From Paralithodes platypus (Eukaryota; Arthropoda; Malacostraca; Decapoda; Lithodidae), in contig CM064509.1 of the NCBI GenBank assembly GCA_032716605.1, positions 51,166,022-51,230,021 on the forward strand: DNA of 64,000 nt, in the 5' to 3' direction. The notes under the pieces were generated by a model. It made no database searches. It was not told the origin of the DNA and saw only the letters and a list, made by a program, of their open reading frames with translations. Position numbers and translations under genes: made by a program. Positions 21,914 to 34,933 of this stretch are shown here, piece by piece (the stretch's first letter is position 1; every line of letters begins with the position of its first letter).

Positions 21914-22409
21914 AAAAAAAAAATATATATATATATATATATATTGACAGCGTTTCGTGAATAGCTTCTTCAGATGCAGTGTATAATTATTATCAACCAA
22001 TACCTAGTAACCATTAGCTGTAGAAAGAATATCAATGTTCACATTTAGAATAATTCTGGTAATAATAACGTGAAAATGGAAATCTTAAACCCTTTCCATT
22101 GAGCGGAAATACAAGTAATTTTAATATTACCTACCCATGAAAAAAAAAACTCGAGAACATCCAGTTGTATGTGTATTTAGAGTAAACTACATGTAATGTT
22201 CTTTCATTCACGACAAGGTGAATGTTTATACTAACAATAAAGTTTTAATGAAACAAATATATTTCCAAATGTCATGTCGGTTGTATAATATGAAATAAGC
22301 ACCGAATCAATTTAACAAATTGGCATAGCCCGGTATTGGCAGAAGAGTTGAGTTGATCAAGTTAAATTGATCAACCACAGAGTTATCTCAGCTAACCTTG
22401 GCAGATTAT
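21914..22409. other. TA tract then non-coding, with a second decayed hammerhead-like word
   Basis: (TA)n at 21924-21943, then on the minus strand (21978-21947) CTGAAGA and CGAAACGCTGTC in the order of a hammerhead core but without a stem II. The rest is AT-rich with no gene. Confidence 0.4.
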
Positions 22410-22413
22410 TTAA

Positions 22414-22640
22414 CCCTTTCATGCATATGACGCGATTTTGAGCCTATTGGGGATACTTTAAAGCCTTTGTTACCATCAGGGGTATATAGAAACCTTTAGT
22501 TTAGCTACTTCAACCTCTGCAGTTGTCTTTGAGTTAGCTGTGGGCAGAAAACTAATTTTGGATACGTAATTATAAGAGTGAGAGAACTCTATTTCTTATT
22601 GCTAATCTGGCAACATCTGCGTCATAAATGCGTGAAAGGG
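22414..22640. mobile_element. TTAA-flanked MITE a (piggyBac-type termini)
   Basis: 227 bp with perfect TTAA on both sides (22410-22413, 22641-22644). The terminal inverted repeats are CCCTTTCATGCATATGACGC and, from the right, CCCTTTCACGCATTTATGACGC with few differences. No coding capacity. The best-preserved member of the TTAA group in this window. Confidence 0.9.
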
Positions 22641-22644
22641 TTAA

Positions 22645-23580
22645 GTGATTGGTACTATAGTCCTACTTGGGAATATTTGGGGATTATTATACTTTTCACT
22701 ATGCAAGTGAATTTTGCATATGAATATGCCTTACGAATTTTTCCTAAATGGACTTTCATATTGGCTAAATAAATAAGAGCTTCCAATCTCTATAAAACTG
22801 CATTAAACTTATTTTCCGCAACATAAGTTGTATGTATAATGGTATATATTTTAAGAGGCAAATACTGGCTAAATAATGAAAACCTGCCACGTGTTGTGAG
22901 TATTTATACAAACACGAGAGGTGTGGTGTCGGCTGGTGGTGGTATGTGGGGCAGCCTTGCGTAATAGTACGGCATCCGTGCCACCGGGGGAGGCATGCTT
23001 ATTTTATGCAACCTACCTCTAACCATTCGCCAAGCATCAGTGTACCCACATAAATTCATGGAGCGAGTACGTAAGACAATGTTACTCAATCTAGTCTAAC
23101 CTTATCTGGTCTAATTTACTCCAACATATTTCTGTTTAAATTCTGTAAATGTACCAACAAAATAAAAAAGTTCATATCGGCATTGTACGTAGTTGGAAAG
23201 TGAATCTTAGCTATATGCGGTCATACCCTATGTAGTAATGGTAGAAACCGAGTTGCATACAATAATTCGCGTGCGGAATGCATGTTATAAGTGCAAACGT
23301 GACACAGTTAACTAATGTCGCGCTTGTATCCGACATCTTTACATTTTAAACTCATTGATTTTACTGAAGCCGTTAGTAATTCAATTATTCCTAACATTCT
23401 ATAAAACTTGGTTTAAGGGGAGGTTTGTTTGTTTTTGTGGACCCTCTTCTCCCTCATGTTCAGCCCGTTTAGTTTGGCGATTCTAAGACCTTTTTGTGCC
23501 ATTTAAGAGTCGATTTTTTTCCTGGCAAGCGATAGCGAGCCTGTAATTAGGAAGGCGGGACATAGTTCTACCAATAATGT
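22645..23580. other. No gene seen
   Basis: AT-rich sequence between the MITE and the satellite. No exon or transposon frame recognised. Confidence 0.55.
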
Positions 23581-26500
23581 AAACATGCATCTAGGGGGTA
23601 TTATTGAACATGTAGGGGGTATTATTAAACATGTATCTAGGGGGTATTATTGAACATGTAGGGGGTATTATTAAACATGTATCTAGGGGGTATTATTGAA
23701 CATGTAGGGGGTATTATTTGTATCTAGGGGTATTGAACATGTAGGGGGTATTGAACATGTAGGGGGAATTATTGAACATGTAGGGGGTATTATTAACATA
23801 TCTAGGGGGTATTATTGAACATGTAGGGGGTATTATTGAACATGTAGGGGGTATTATTGAACATGTAGGGGTATTATTAAACATGTAGGGGGTATTATTG
23901 AACATGTAGGGGATTATTGAACATGTAGGGGGGGTATTATTAACATGTCTAGGGGGTATTATTGAACATGTAGGGGGTATTATTAAACATGTAGGGGGTA
24001 TTATTGAACATGTAGGGGGTATTATTAAACATGTAGGGGGTATTATTGAACATGTAGGGGGTATTATTAAACATGTATCTAGGAGGTATTATTGAACATG
24101 TAGGGGGTATTATTGAACATGTAGGGGGTATTATTGAACATGTAGGGGGTATTATTAAACATGTATCTAGGGGGTATTATTAAACATGTAGGGGGTATTA
24201 TTGAACATGTAGGGGGTATTATTGAACATGTAGGGGGTATTATTAAACATGTAGGGGGTATTATTAAACATGTAGGGGGTATTATTAAACATGTAGGGGG
24301 TAATATTAAACATGTAGCTGGTATTATTAACATGTAGGGGTATTATTGATCATGTAGGGAGTATTATTGAACATGTAGGGGGTATTATTGAACATGTAGG
24401 GGGTATTATTGAACATGTAGGGGTATTATTAAACATGTATCTAGGGGGTATTATTGAACATGTAGGGGGTATTATTGAACATGTAGGGGGTATTATTGAA
24501 CATGTAGGGGGTATTATTAAACATGTAGGGGGTATTATTGAACATGTAGGGGGTATTATTGAACATGTAGGGGGTATTATTGAACATGTAGGGGGTATTA
24601 TTGAACATGTAGGGGGTATTATTAAACATGTAGGGGGTATTATTGAACATGTAGGGGGTATTATTGAACATGTAGGGGGTATTATTAAACATGTAGGGGG
24701 TATTATTGAACATGTAGGGGGTATTATTGAACATGTAGGGGGTATTATTAAACATGTAGGGGGTATTATTGAACATGTAGGGGGTATTATTGAACATGTA
24801 GGGGGTATTATTAAACATGTAGGGGGTATTATTGAACATGTAGGGGGTATTATTAAACATGTAGGGGGTATTATTGAACATGTAGGGGGTATTATTAAAC
24901 ATGTAGGGGGTATTATTGAACATGTAGGGGGTATTATTAAACATGTAGGGGGTATTATTAAACATGTAGGGGGTATTATTGAACATGTAGGGGGTATTCT
25001 TAAACATGTAGGGGGTATTATTGAACATGTAGGGGGTATTATTGAACATGTAGGGGGTATTATTAAACATGTAGGGGGTATTATTGAACATGTAGGGGGT
25101 ATTATTGAACTTCTAGTGGGTATTATTAAACATGTAGGGGGTATTATTGAACATGTAGGGGGTATTATTAAACATGTAGGGGGTATTATTGAACATGTAG
25201 GGGGTATTATTGAACATGTAGGGGGTATTATTAAACATGTAGGGGGTATTATTAAACATGTAGGGGGTATTATTAAACATGTAGGGGGTAATATTAAACA
25301 TGTAGGGGGTATTATTAAACATGTAGGGGGTATTATTGAACATGTAGGGGGTATTATTGAACATGTAGGGGGTATTATTGAACATGTAGGGGGTATTATT
25401 GAACATGTAGGGGGTATTATTAAACATGTATCTAGGGGGTATTATTGAACATGTAGGGGGTATTATTGAACATGTAGGGGGTATTATTGAACATGTAGGG
25501 GGATTATTAAACATGTAGGGGGTATTATTGAACATGTAGGGGGTATTATTGAACATGTAGGGGGTATTATTGAACATGTAGGGGGTATTATTGAACATGT
25601 AGGGGTTATTAAAACATGTAGGGGTCTTATTGAACATGTAGGGGTATTATTGAACATGTAGGGGGTATTATTAAACATGTAGGGGGTATTATTGAACATG
25701 TAGGGGGTATTATTGAACATGTAGGGGGTATTATTAAACATGTAGGGGGTATTATTGAACATGTAGGGGGTATTATTAAACATGTAGGGGGTATTATTGA
25801 ACATGTAGGGGTATTATTAAACATGTAGGGGGTATTATTGAACATGTAGGGGGTATTATTAAACATGTAGGGGGTATTATTAAACATGTAGGGGGTATTA
25901 TTGAACATGTAGGGGGTATTATTAAACATGTATCTAGGGGGTATTATTGAACATGTAGGGGGTATTATTGAACATGTATCTAGGGGGTATTATTGAACAT
26001 GTAGGGGTATTATTAAACATGTATCTAGGGGGTATTATTGAACATGTAGGGGTATTATTAAACATGTATCTAGGGGGTATTATTGAACATGTAGGGGGTA
26101 TTATTAAACATGTAGGGGGTATTATTGAACATGTAGGGGGTATTATTAAACATGTATCTAGGGGGTATTATTGAACATGTAGGGGGTATTATTAAACATG
26201 TATCTAGGGGGTATTATTGAACATGTAGGGGGTATTATTAAACATGTATCTAGGGGGTATTATTGAACATGTAGGGGGTATTATTAAACATGTATCTAGG
26301 GGGTATTATTAAACATGTAGGGGGTATTATTGAACATGTAGGGGGTATTATTAAACATGTAGGGGGTATTATTGAACATGTAGGGGGTATTATTGAACAT
26401 GTAGGGGGTATTATTAAACATGTAGGGGGTATTATTGAACATGTAGGGGGTATTATTGAACATGTAGGGGGTATTATTAAACATGTAGGGGGTATTATTA

Positions 26501-29490
26501 TTGAACATGTAGGGGGTATTATTGAACATGTAGGGGGTATTATTAAACATGTAGGGGGTATTATTGAACATGTAGGGGGTATTATTAAACATGTAGGGGG
26601 TATTATTGAACATGTAGGGGGTATTATTAAACATGTAGGGGGTATTATTGAACATGTAGGGGGTATTATTAAACATGTAGGGGGTATTATTAAACATGTA
26701 GGGGGTATTATTGAACATGTAGGGGGTATTATTAAACATGTATCTAGGGGGTATTATTGAACATGTAGGGGGTATTATTGAACATGTATCTAGGGGGTAT
26801 TATTGAACATGTAGGGGGTATTATTAAACATGTATCTAGGGGGTATTATTGAACATGTAGGGGGTATTATTAAACATGTAGGGGGTATTATTAAACATGT
26901 AGGGGTATTATTAAACATGTAGGGGGTATTATTGAACATGTAGGGGGTATTATTAAACATCTATCTGGGGATTATTATTGAACATGTAGGGGGTATTATT
27001 AAACATGTAGGGGGTATTATTGAACATGTAGGGGGTATTATTGAACATGTAGGGGGTATTATTAAACATGTAGGGGGTATTATTGAACATGTAGGGGGTA
27101 TTATTAAACATGTAGGGGGTATTATTGAACATGTAGGGGGTATTATTAAACATCTATCTAGGGGGTATTATTGAACATGTAGGGGGTATTATTAAACATG
27201 TATCTAGGGGGTATTATTAAACATGTAGGGGGTATTATTGAACATGTAGGGGGTATTATTGAACATGTAGGGGGTATTATTAAACATGTAGGGGGTATTA
27301 TTAAACATGTAAGGGGTATTATTAAACATGTAGGGGGTAATATTAAACATGTAGGGGGTATTATTAAACATGTAGGGGGTATTATTGAACATGTAGGGGG
27401 TATTATTGAACATGTAGGGGGTATTATTGAACATGTAGGGGGTATTATTGAACATGTAGGGGGTATTATTAAACATGTAGGGGGTATTATTGAACATGTA
27501 GGGGGTATTATTGAACATGTAGGGGGTATTATTGAACATGTAGGGGGTATTATTAAACATGTAGGGGGTATTATTGAACATGTAGGGGGTATTATTGAAC
27601 ATGTAGGGGGTATTATTGAACATGTAGGGGGTATTATTAAACATGTAGGGGGTATTATTAAACATGTAGGGGTATTATTGAACATCTAGGGGGTATTATT
27701 AAACATGTAGGGGTATTAAAACATGTAGGGGGTATTATAAATGTATATTGAACATGTAGGGGTATTATTGACCATGTAGGGGGTATTATTGAACATGTAG
27801 GGGGTATTATTGAACATGTAGGGGGTATTATTGAACATGTAGGGGGTATTATTAAACATGTATCTAGGGGGTATTATTGAACATGTAGGGGGTATTATTG
27901 AACATGTAGGGGGTATTATTGAACATGTAGGGGGTATTATTAAACATGTAGGGGGTATTATTGAAACATGTAGGGGGTATTATTGACATGTAGGGCGTAT
28001 ATTATTGACATGTAGGGGGTATTATTGAACATGTAGGGGGTATTATTGAACATGTAGGGGTATTATTAAACATGTAGGGGGTATTATTGAACATGTAGGG
28101 GGTATTATTGAACATGTAGGGGGTATTATTAAACATGTAGGGGGTATTATTGAACATGTAGGGGGTATTATTGAACATGTAGGGGGTATTATTAAACATG
28201 TAGGGGGTATTATTGAACATGTAGGGGGTATTATTAAACATGTAGGGGGTATTATTGAACATGTAGGGGGTATTATTAAACATGTAGGGGGTATTATTGA
28301 ACATGTAGGGGGTATTATTAAACATGTAGGGGGTATTATTGAACATGTAGGGGGTATTATTGAACATGTAGGGGGTATTATTAAACATGTATCTAGGGGG
28401 TATTATTGAACATGTAGGGGGTATTATTGAACATGTAGGGGATATTATTGAACATGTAGGGGTATTATTAAACATGTATCTAGGGGGTATTATTGAACAT
28501 GTAGGGGGTATTATTAAACATGTATCTAGGGGGTATTATTGAACATGTAGGGGTATTATTAAACATGTATCTAGGGGGTATTATTGAACATGTAGGGGGT
28601 ATTATTAAACATCTATCTAGGGGGTATTATTGAACATGTAAGGGGTATTATTAAACATGTATCTAGGGGGTATTATTGAACATGTAGGGGGTATTATTAA
28701 ACATGTATCTAGGGGGTATTATTAAACATGTAGGGGGTATTATTGAACATGTAGGGGGTATTATTAAACATGTAGGGGGTATTATTGAACATGTAGGGGG
28801 TATTATTGAACATGTAGGGGGTATTATTAAACATGTAGGGGGTATTATTGAACATGTAGGGGTATTATTGAACATGTAGGGGGTATTATTAAACATGTAG
28901 GGGGTATTATTGAACATGTAGGGGGTATTATTGAACATGTAGGGGGTATTATTAAACATGTAGGGGGTATTATTGAACATGTAGGGGGTATTATTAAACA
29001 TGTAGGGGGTATTATTGAACATGTAGGGGGTATTATTAAACATGTAGGGGGTATTATTGAACATGTAGGGGGTATTATTAAACATGTAGGGGGTATTATT
29101 AAACATGTAGGGGGTATTATTGAACATGTAGGGGGTATTATTAAACATGTATCTAGGGGGTATTATTGAACATGTAGGGGGTATTATTGAACATGTATCT
29201 AGGGGGTATTATTGAACATGTAGGGGTATTATTAAACATGTATCTAGGGGGTATTATTGAACATGTAGGGGGTATTATTAAACATGTATCTAGGGGGTAT
29301 TATTGAACATGTAGGGGTATTATTAAACATGTATCTAGGGGGTATTATTGAACATGTAGGGGGTATTATTAAACATCTATCTAGGGGGTATTATTGAACA
29401 TGTAGGGGGTATTATTAAACATGTATCTAGGGGGTATTATTGAACATGTAGGGGGTATTATTAAACATGTATCTAGGGGGTATTATTGAA
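23581..29490. repeat. 5.9-kb satellite of 21-bp and 25-bp units with higher-order structure
   Basis: About 275 tandem units of GGGGGTATTATT followed by (G/A)AACATGTA, 21 bp each. Some units carry an extra TCTA after GTA, making 25 bp. The G/A site divides units into two types whose order repeats: the same 21-unit string (A G A GG A GG A GG A G A G A G AA G A) occurs at 26290-26750 and 28705-29148, and its 17-unit core again in 24600-25000. A rare TAATATT variant recurs at 24301, 25289 and 27338. Because 21 is divisible by 3, both strands stay open for hundreds of codons (GGIIEHV/GGIIKHV and MFNNTPY); this is not coding. Strong G/C strand asymmetry. Confidence 0.97.
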
Positions 29491-29709
29491 AGTTTGGTGG
29501 AGGTCTTGGGAGGAAATTGAAAATTATATTTTCACAAATCGATGAATGTACAGGTAAATAAAAATCAATACAAATTTTCCCTTAAAGGTACGACCTCCCT
29601 GAAGAAATAAGGGGATAAGCTAACTTTCAATACATGAATACTTATTTGTTTTTCTATTTTTACTACCAAAGTATTTTATTTGGCTCACGGATGACCTCTG
29701 GACGTCAAT

Positions 29710-29776
<67 letters not shown>

Positions 29777-29784
29777 AAAGACCA
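29491..29784. other. Satellite flank with (CA)n microsatellite
   Basis: Unique-looking sequence, then about 32 CA units at 29711-29774 immediately upstream of LINE-A copy 3. Confidence 0.8.
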
Positions 29785-30925
29785 TACTCTAGTCAATAGT
29801 GTAGTCGATAGAGTCTGGCACAAATCCCTCATTTCCAGACTACCCTGCTTCGGTTTCTATCCCTCCATCTGTGCCTTCGTCTCTAATTTCCTTTCCGGCC
29901 GTTCCATAGCTGTGGTTGTGGATGGCCACCATTCACTTCCTCAACCTATCAACTCCGGTGTTCCTCAGGGTTCTGTCCTCCAATTATCTTGCTATTCATA
30001 CTTGTATAGGCTAACGACTCTACATTACACTATTCAACTAGACTTCCACAACATTATTCACAGCAGGAACTCCAAAATTCATCTCTTTGCTATCTCCAAT
30101 TGGGGCAGAGGAAACCTTGTTACTCTCAATGATTCCAAAACTCAATTCCTCCTTCTGTCTACTCGTCACCCCCTACCAGAAAACTATGACCTACTCATCA
30201 ACAACATATACATTTTCCCTTCATCTTCCCTTAATATTCTCTGTGTCTCTTTTTCTTCAGATCTCTCTCGGAAAGATCATATTACCACTCTTGCTAAAAC
30301 AGCTTCTCAAAAGCTTGGTGTGCTCAACTGCCTCCGGGGGTTCTTCACCCCTGCGCATCTTCTTTCTCTGTAAAGGGGGACAGTGCGTCCATGTATTGAG
30401 TATAGTTCATATGTGTGGGGAGGATTCTCTCACACAGCACTTCTAGACAAAGTACAGAAGAAAGCCTTCCATCACATTAACTCACGTCCACCCACCAACT
30501 CTTTGCAGTCTCTCTCTCTTCACTGCAATGTTACTTCTCTCTCACTATTTTACCGCTATTACAATGATCAATGTTCCTCAGAGCTCTCTCAGTGTATACC
30601 ATCCCCTCTTTGTAGAGCATGTAGCACCCATCTTGCAACACAATCCCACCCCTACTCTGTGCAACTCTCCAAACCAAGAGTGAAACGTTATTCTGTCTTT
30701 CTTCTATTCAACAGATGAGCTCTGGAACTCTCTCCCAGAATCAGTCTTTCCCTCTTCCTATGACTTAAATAGCTTCAAACTCTGTGTGTCCAGGCATTTT
30801 GGCTCGAACGTCCCTTGATTTAGGCCCTGTCTTTCTTTCAACTCTGGGGGAGACACTCGCTACAGGCAATTCTGACTTTTGTCTCCCTCACTCACGTAGA
30901 CAAAAAATGGCTTCGGTAGGGTGGT
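29785..30925 (+). mobile_element. LINE-A copy 3 (5' truncated, degenerate)
   Basis: Begins inside RT motif A (DRVWHKSLISRLPCFGFYPS) and includes INSGVPQGSVL (29950-29980), NWGRGNLVTLNDSKTQFLLL, SLNILCVSFSSDLSRKDHIT and IEYSSYVWGGFSHTALLDKV (30390-30450). It ends at about 30905 with the family 3' sequence (TCTCCCTCACTCACGTAGACAAAAA). The motif C YADD segment is deleted and frames are shifted. It sits 10 bp downstream of a CA microsatellite. Confidence 0.88.
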
Positions 30926-31262
30926 TTCGATCCTGGCTACCTGCAGGAGAGGTTTCTATCAAATAATGTTCTGGCTGTGGAAGTTAGGTGTGATGCTTCA
31001 CCTCTGGGTTCCACCTGGTTCACAGCCCACATCCCCCCTTCTGGAGGTATGTAAGATCTTTTGCGGCAGCCAAAGTCATTCTGTTGACTATTTATGATAA
31101 GTTTGGTAAAGGAATTGTGTATTTTCAGCCTCATTGGCTGCCGGTTTGAAACAAACCGATCAATATTAGAGGCTCAAGCTAACAGCGAGGATCCCGTATT
31201 GAAATCGTTCAGATAATTATTATTATTTAATTATGTATTTTTGTTTTTTAATTCTTCCAAAT
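30926..31262. other. No gene seen
   Basis: Sequence between LINE-A copy 3 and an LTR fragment; no coding signal. Confidence 0.5.
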
Positions 31263-31369
31263 TGTTATGCGAGTGCTGTAATTTAGCACGCTTTATAATG
31301 GTTCGTTATTTCCACTTTAGGAAAGCTTAGAACCGTAAATCACCAACGGGGACACAACTGGTTTTAATC
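31263..31369 (-). repeat. LTR fragment (3' LTR end) of a retrotransposon
   Basis: About 100 bp nearly identical to 33872-33975 in the same orientation. Both start TGTTATGC on the plus strand (that is, end GCATAACA on the coding strand). The copies bracket a gag/protease remnant, so they are best read as the two LTRs. This one is cut by the RTE insertion at 31371. Confidence 0.6.
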
Positions 31370-31370
31370 T

Positions 31371-32466
31371 TCTATCTATCTATTGCCTGACGCCGTGATC
31401 CCCTAAGGGGTGGCCACGAACGAACCGCCCCCATGCACCTCTGTCCCCAGTCAGTCGACGCCCCTCCTCCCAACCAGCACTGCCTTCATCCATATACTTC
31501 ATCACTCCATCCTTCCACCTCTCTTTTGGTCTACTTCTCCCTCTCTGTCCTTCCACCTCGCTCTCGTACACCTTCTTAGTCATTCTCTCGCTTCCCATAT
31601 GTTCCATATGGCCGAACCATCTCAAGTTGTTCCTTTTCACACTTTCCAGCACATCTACCTCCACACCACACCTCCTTCTTACTTCTCATTTGTCTGTCTA
31701 TCCCTCCATGTAACTCCGCTCTCACTTCTCAAGTAACTCATTTCTACCCATCTCACTCTTGGTCTGAGTCTCTTCTCAAATGTCCATGTTTCGCTTCCGT
31801 AAGTCAGTGTTGGGATTACCACACTGTCATGCAAGGACTTCTTCACTTCCATACTGACCACCCTATTTCTTGTTACTGCTTTCAGCATTCCTACAACCCT
31901 CTTCCCCTGTTGCACCCTCTCCCGCACTTCTTCATCCATAGTCCCATCTTTACTCAACACACTGCCCAGATACTTAAATGAGCTGACAATCCCATAGCCT
32001 GACCATTCAACTTTACGTCACACTCTGTGGCTTCACCCCTTTCGAAGGTCATAACCTTGCTCTTCCCGGCATTTACCTTCAGATTCCGTTTTTCATACAC
32101 TGTTCCAAACACATTTACCAGACCCTGCAACTCCCATTCATTATCGCTCATCAGAACTGTATTATCAGCAAACAGCAGTACAGACAGCTTCCACTCATTT
32201 CCCTCCCTTATCAGCGATACACCAACATCCACTGCTCTTCCTTGTATTTCTTTCATGATTCCATCCATATATACAGTAAACAACCACGGGGACATCACAC
32301 ACCCCTGTTTCAACCCAACATTCAGGTCAAAGAACTCGCTCTGCTCATTCTCCACACGTACTGCCGCCTTTGCACCCTCATACATGCTCTTTGCTGCTTT
32401 CAGCAACTTGCCATTTACTCTGTATATTCTAAGTACTTTCCAAATACCTTCTCTATCCACTCTGTG
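31371..32466 (-). mobile_element. RTE-B copy 1, 5'-truncated RTE-type LINE
   Basis: Minus-strand RT fragment. It reads VDREGIWKVLRIYRVNGKLL (32460), then GLKQGCVMSPWLFTVYMDG (motif B), then LLFADNTVLM at motif C, where FADD has become FADN, so a catalytic Asp is lost. The C-terminal WRDRQTNEK and NNLRWFGHMEHM segments follow after a frameshift. It ends at a (CTAT)n tail, as RTE elements typically end in short simple repeats. Inserted in or beside the LTR fragment. Confidence 0.88.
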
Positions 32467-32489
32467 GATCATTTGCTTCAATTAAGATT

Positions 32490-33590
32490 ATGTTGGAGGG
32501 TTGGAGAGAGCCAAAAGAAGTTTGGTTTGATTGAAAAAAGGAGAAGAGACAGGAACGGGAAGCTCCCGTGTCAATGAGAAGTCTAATTTTTACCCCATTT
32601 ATAGTGAGGTGATTGGAAATGGGAGGTTTGTCTTTGCTTGTCCCATCACGAGCCCCCGCCAGCTTGGCGACCGGTGGGCGGGGGCGGATTAAAAATCCAG
32701 GTTATCTTGAAGTTCTGTTCCCTCTTTTACTACCTCAATTTCTTCTGATACTACTTCTTCTTGGTTATCTTCAATCCCTGCGGTCCCGTCTTCATTGATT
32801 GTTGCTACGCATCAGGGCTTTACCCAAGGAATCTGACCCAAGAATTGAGGGAGTTTGGGTCGACGCTTTACTAATTCCCCAAATGATTTCTTCAGTGAAA
32901 ACAAAGGACATTTTGTGTTGCAGGGATGCCAGTCGGAGGGTCGGACTCTCGCCCATTCCTCCCTATTTTCTACTGGACGGATAAACAAAGAATTTGCAAA
33001 GTAATTTGAAGAAGGTTGAGGCTGAGTAGTGTTATGGCTTATTGCGGCGATCTTGTCACTGGTTTTGTCACCTTCCTGAGTCTTTTTCAATGCCAAGATA
33101 CGTCAAATTATTGGCATGTCCTCATCATAGTCCCTGGGTTCCGAAATAGTGAAATGATCTCGCACTGACGTGGGTAGTATTCTCAACAATGCACTAAACA
33201 CACTTTCTTTTCTTTTGACAACATTGTCAGTGGGGAATACTGTAACTACCAGTTGGTTCAACTGGCTGATAGTGTGGTCTAAGCTTCTTGTAAACTTCAC
33301 ACTATGAAACTGCTGATTTGCGATTATCTTCCCGAGAGAAGGGTTAATGGCTGCCTTGGTATAGTTTTCAAATTGGGCTCAAGTCAATTGTGGAGTATCA
33401 CGCACATACCCCGATACGAGGGACATACGCCTGCCCAACTTCATTTCAACAGTATGAATCTTAGAGATATCATCGTCCTTAAATACAATGTCAAGGACTG
33501 GTATCACAACTTCAAGATATGTAACAATATCGTGATCTTCTTGCTTGAAAGAAATAATTTCGAGCGATATACCAGCCATGATGAGTTGTG
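32490..33590 (-). pseudogene. LTR-retrotransposon remnant: gag-like region and aspartic protease
   Basis: On the minus strand a gag-like reading frame starts at an ATG near 33580 (MAGISLEIISFK). It continues in broken frames through KFTRSLDHTISQLNQLV (33300) and KKTQEGDKTSDK to IPWVKP (32812). Further down, a protease motif LLIDTGASRS is at 32555-32584; D-T-G is the catalytic triad of retropepsins. Upstream lies a TGGCGGCAGCAG stretch, one base inside the LTR end, like a primer-binding site. RT, RNase H and integrase are absent. The gag part is not recognisable to family, so the assignment rests on LTRs, PBS-like site and DTG. Confidence 0.55.
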
Positions 33591-33663
33591 GTATTGGGTA
33601 GATTGAATAAAATTGTAAATCAAAACCGTTATGGCGTGTTGAGACACTGCTGCCGCCAGTGTT

Positions 33664-33860
33664 GTTGTTTGTTGCTGTTCCCCAAGCTGCCTGGCCGAAC
33701 AGCCTCAAGGCCCCGAGCAAGGCCAAGGCCATAACAGAGCGCCCCCACAGAACCCTCCTGCCGACCACAATAAAGCCTGGGTGACCGAAGCCACTCCATG
33801 GCGGGGAGCTGAGGAGGGTGCGGAAATGCCCGGGAAACCAAAGCCCCACCCAGGGCCCTG
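33664..33860 (-). mobile_element. AAC-tailed SINE, 3' fragment
   Basis: 197-bp minus-strand copy of a retroposon ending in (AAC)n (GTT on the plus strand at 33664). It has a perfect 15-bp target duplication GCTGCCGCCAGTGTT (33649-33663 and 33861-33875). It landed in the PBS region of the LTR element. Same family as 46337-46862, 53244-53486 and 63122-63535. The frames through it are not genes. Confidence 0.9.
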
Positions 33861-33871
33861 GCTGCCGCCAG

Positions 33872-34445
33872 TGTTATGCAAGTTATAATTTAGCACGCTT
33901 TATAATGGTTCGTTATTTCCACAATAGGAAAGCTTAGAACCGTAAATCACCAATGGGGACACAACTGGTTTTAATCATACAACCCTTATATCAATCATAC
34001 AACCCTTATATCAATCTTTACCAATGTCACAGAGTACACAATTTCGGTTCACACGTTTTATTTCTTATTAGCTAGGGTACAAGTTTAGCAATGACTCAAG
34101 TCTCATCTATGGGAAATGATCTTAATTAGATCATATGGTATTAAAAGCAATGCATATGAACAATTCTAATAAATAATTAGTCAGGAATCAATAACATTTA
34201 CATAATGGAGCAATACATATATAAAATGTACAATGTCACTAGAGAGATCACAATATAAATAAACACAGAGAGGTTGGTCTCGAACACACAATAAATAATA
34301 TCCTGAAGGTAATTGGCAACCGCTAAGTAAAATAGGTTTACTGAGTCGGCGTACACACAGTGATCAAGTGATATGTAAATTAGGATATTAAATGATAAGC
34401 GAAAAACTTTACGTTAATTCAGCGAATAGAAGATATAAATCTTAA
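33872..34445 (-). repeat. LTR (5' LTR) and unassigned flank
   Basis: Positions 33872-33975 match 31263-31369. The outer end of this LTR cannot be placed because its partner is truncated. It may extend rightwards through 34000-35466. Positions 33978-34015 hold a short direct duplication (ATACAACCCTTATATCAATC twice). No gene. Confidence 0.45.
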
Positions 34446-34929
34446 CCCTTAACTGACGGGACTCGACAATAGTCGAGTGAGAGAACCATGGCCTATTCAG
34501 CGGGTCCCGACAATATTCTGGTGGGATTTTGAGCACATTATCGGCTGTGAGAGAGAGCCCACACGTTGCAAGGACCGCAGGCGGGCTCTGACCTCTTGGC
34601 CTGGACCTAACGAGGTGACTGGTGTCATTATTACACCCCTACACTTGCCTGGCCTCGCGAGGCAAGGTAATATCTTGGAAAAATTACCGTATTTTAGTGT
34701 TTTTCCCCGACGTGTTGCACGATCGTTGCAAACGAACCCTTGGTCATACAAGGATGATTCAGGTGCCATTGGAAAGCTCTATTATCGCCCTTTCACGGAT
34801 ACATAATTGTATTACGCTTTGGCTCTTGTTTATGCATGAAAAAGAGCATGGAATGAAGGTCGTTTAGGGTAAATATACCCGCCACACAGGTAGTAGAAAT
34901 TACAAATGTCCCCGTCCGACAAGCGTAAA
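34446..34929. mobile_element. Candidate TTAA-flanked MITE d, degraded right end
   Basis: TTAA at 34442-34445 followed by CCCTTAACTGACGGGACTCG, almost the same left terminus as MITE b (CCCTTAACTGGCGGGGCCC). The right end is less clear. GACAAGCGTAAA precedes TTAA at 34930-34933, resembling a mutated GACAAGGG end of MITE b. No transposase. Left end firm, right boundary tentative. Confidence 0.5.
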
Positions 34930-34933
34930 TTAA

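Noticed and set aside
24435..25448. Long open frames GGIIEHV/GGIIKHV on plus and MFNNTPY on minus strand throughout 23.6-29.5 kb
   Set aside because: The unit is 21 bp, divisible by 3, so frames stay open on both strands by arithmetic. Frames break wherever a 25-bp unit occurs. No protein is implied.
23581..29490. CRISPR-like array
   Set aside because: There are no unique spacers between repeats, units are contiguous, and the context is eukaryotic.
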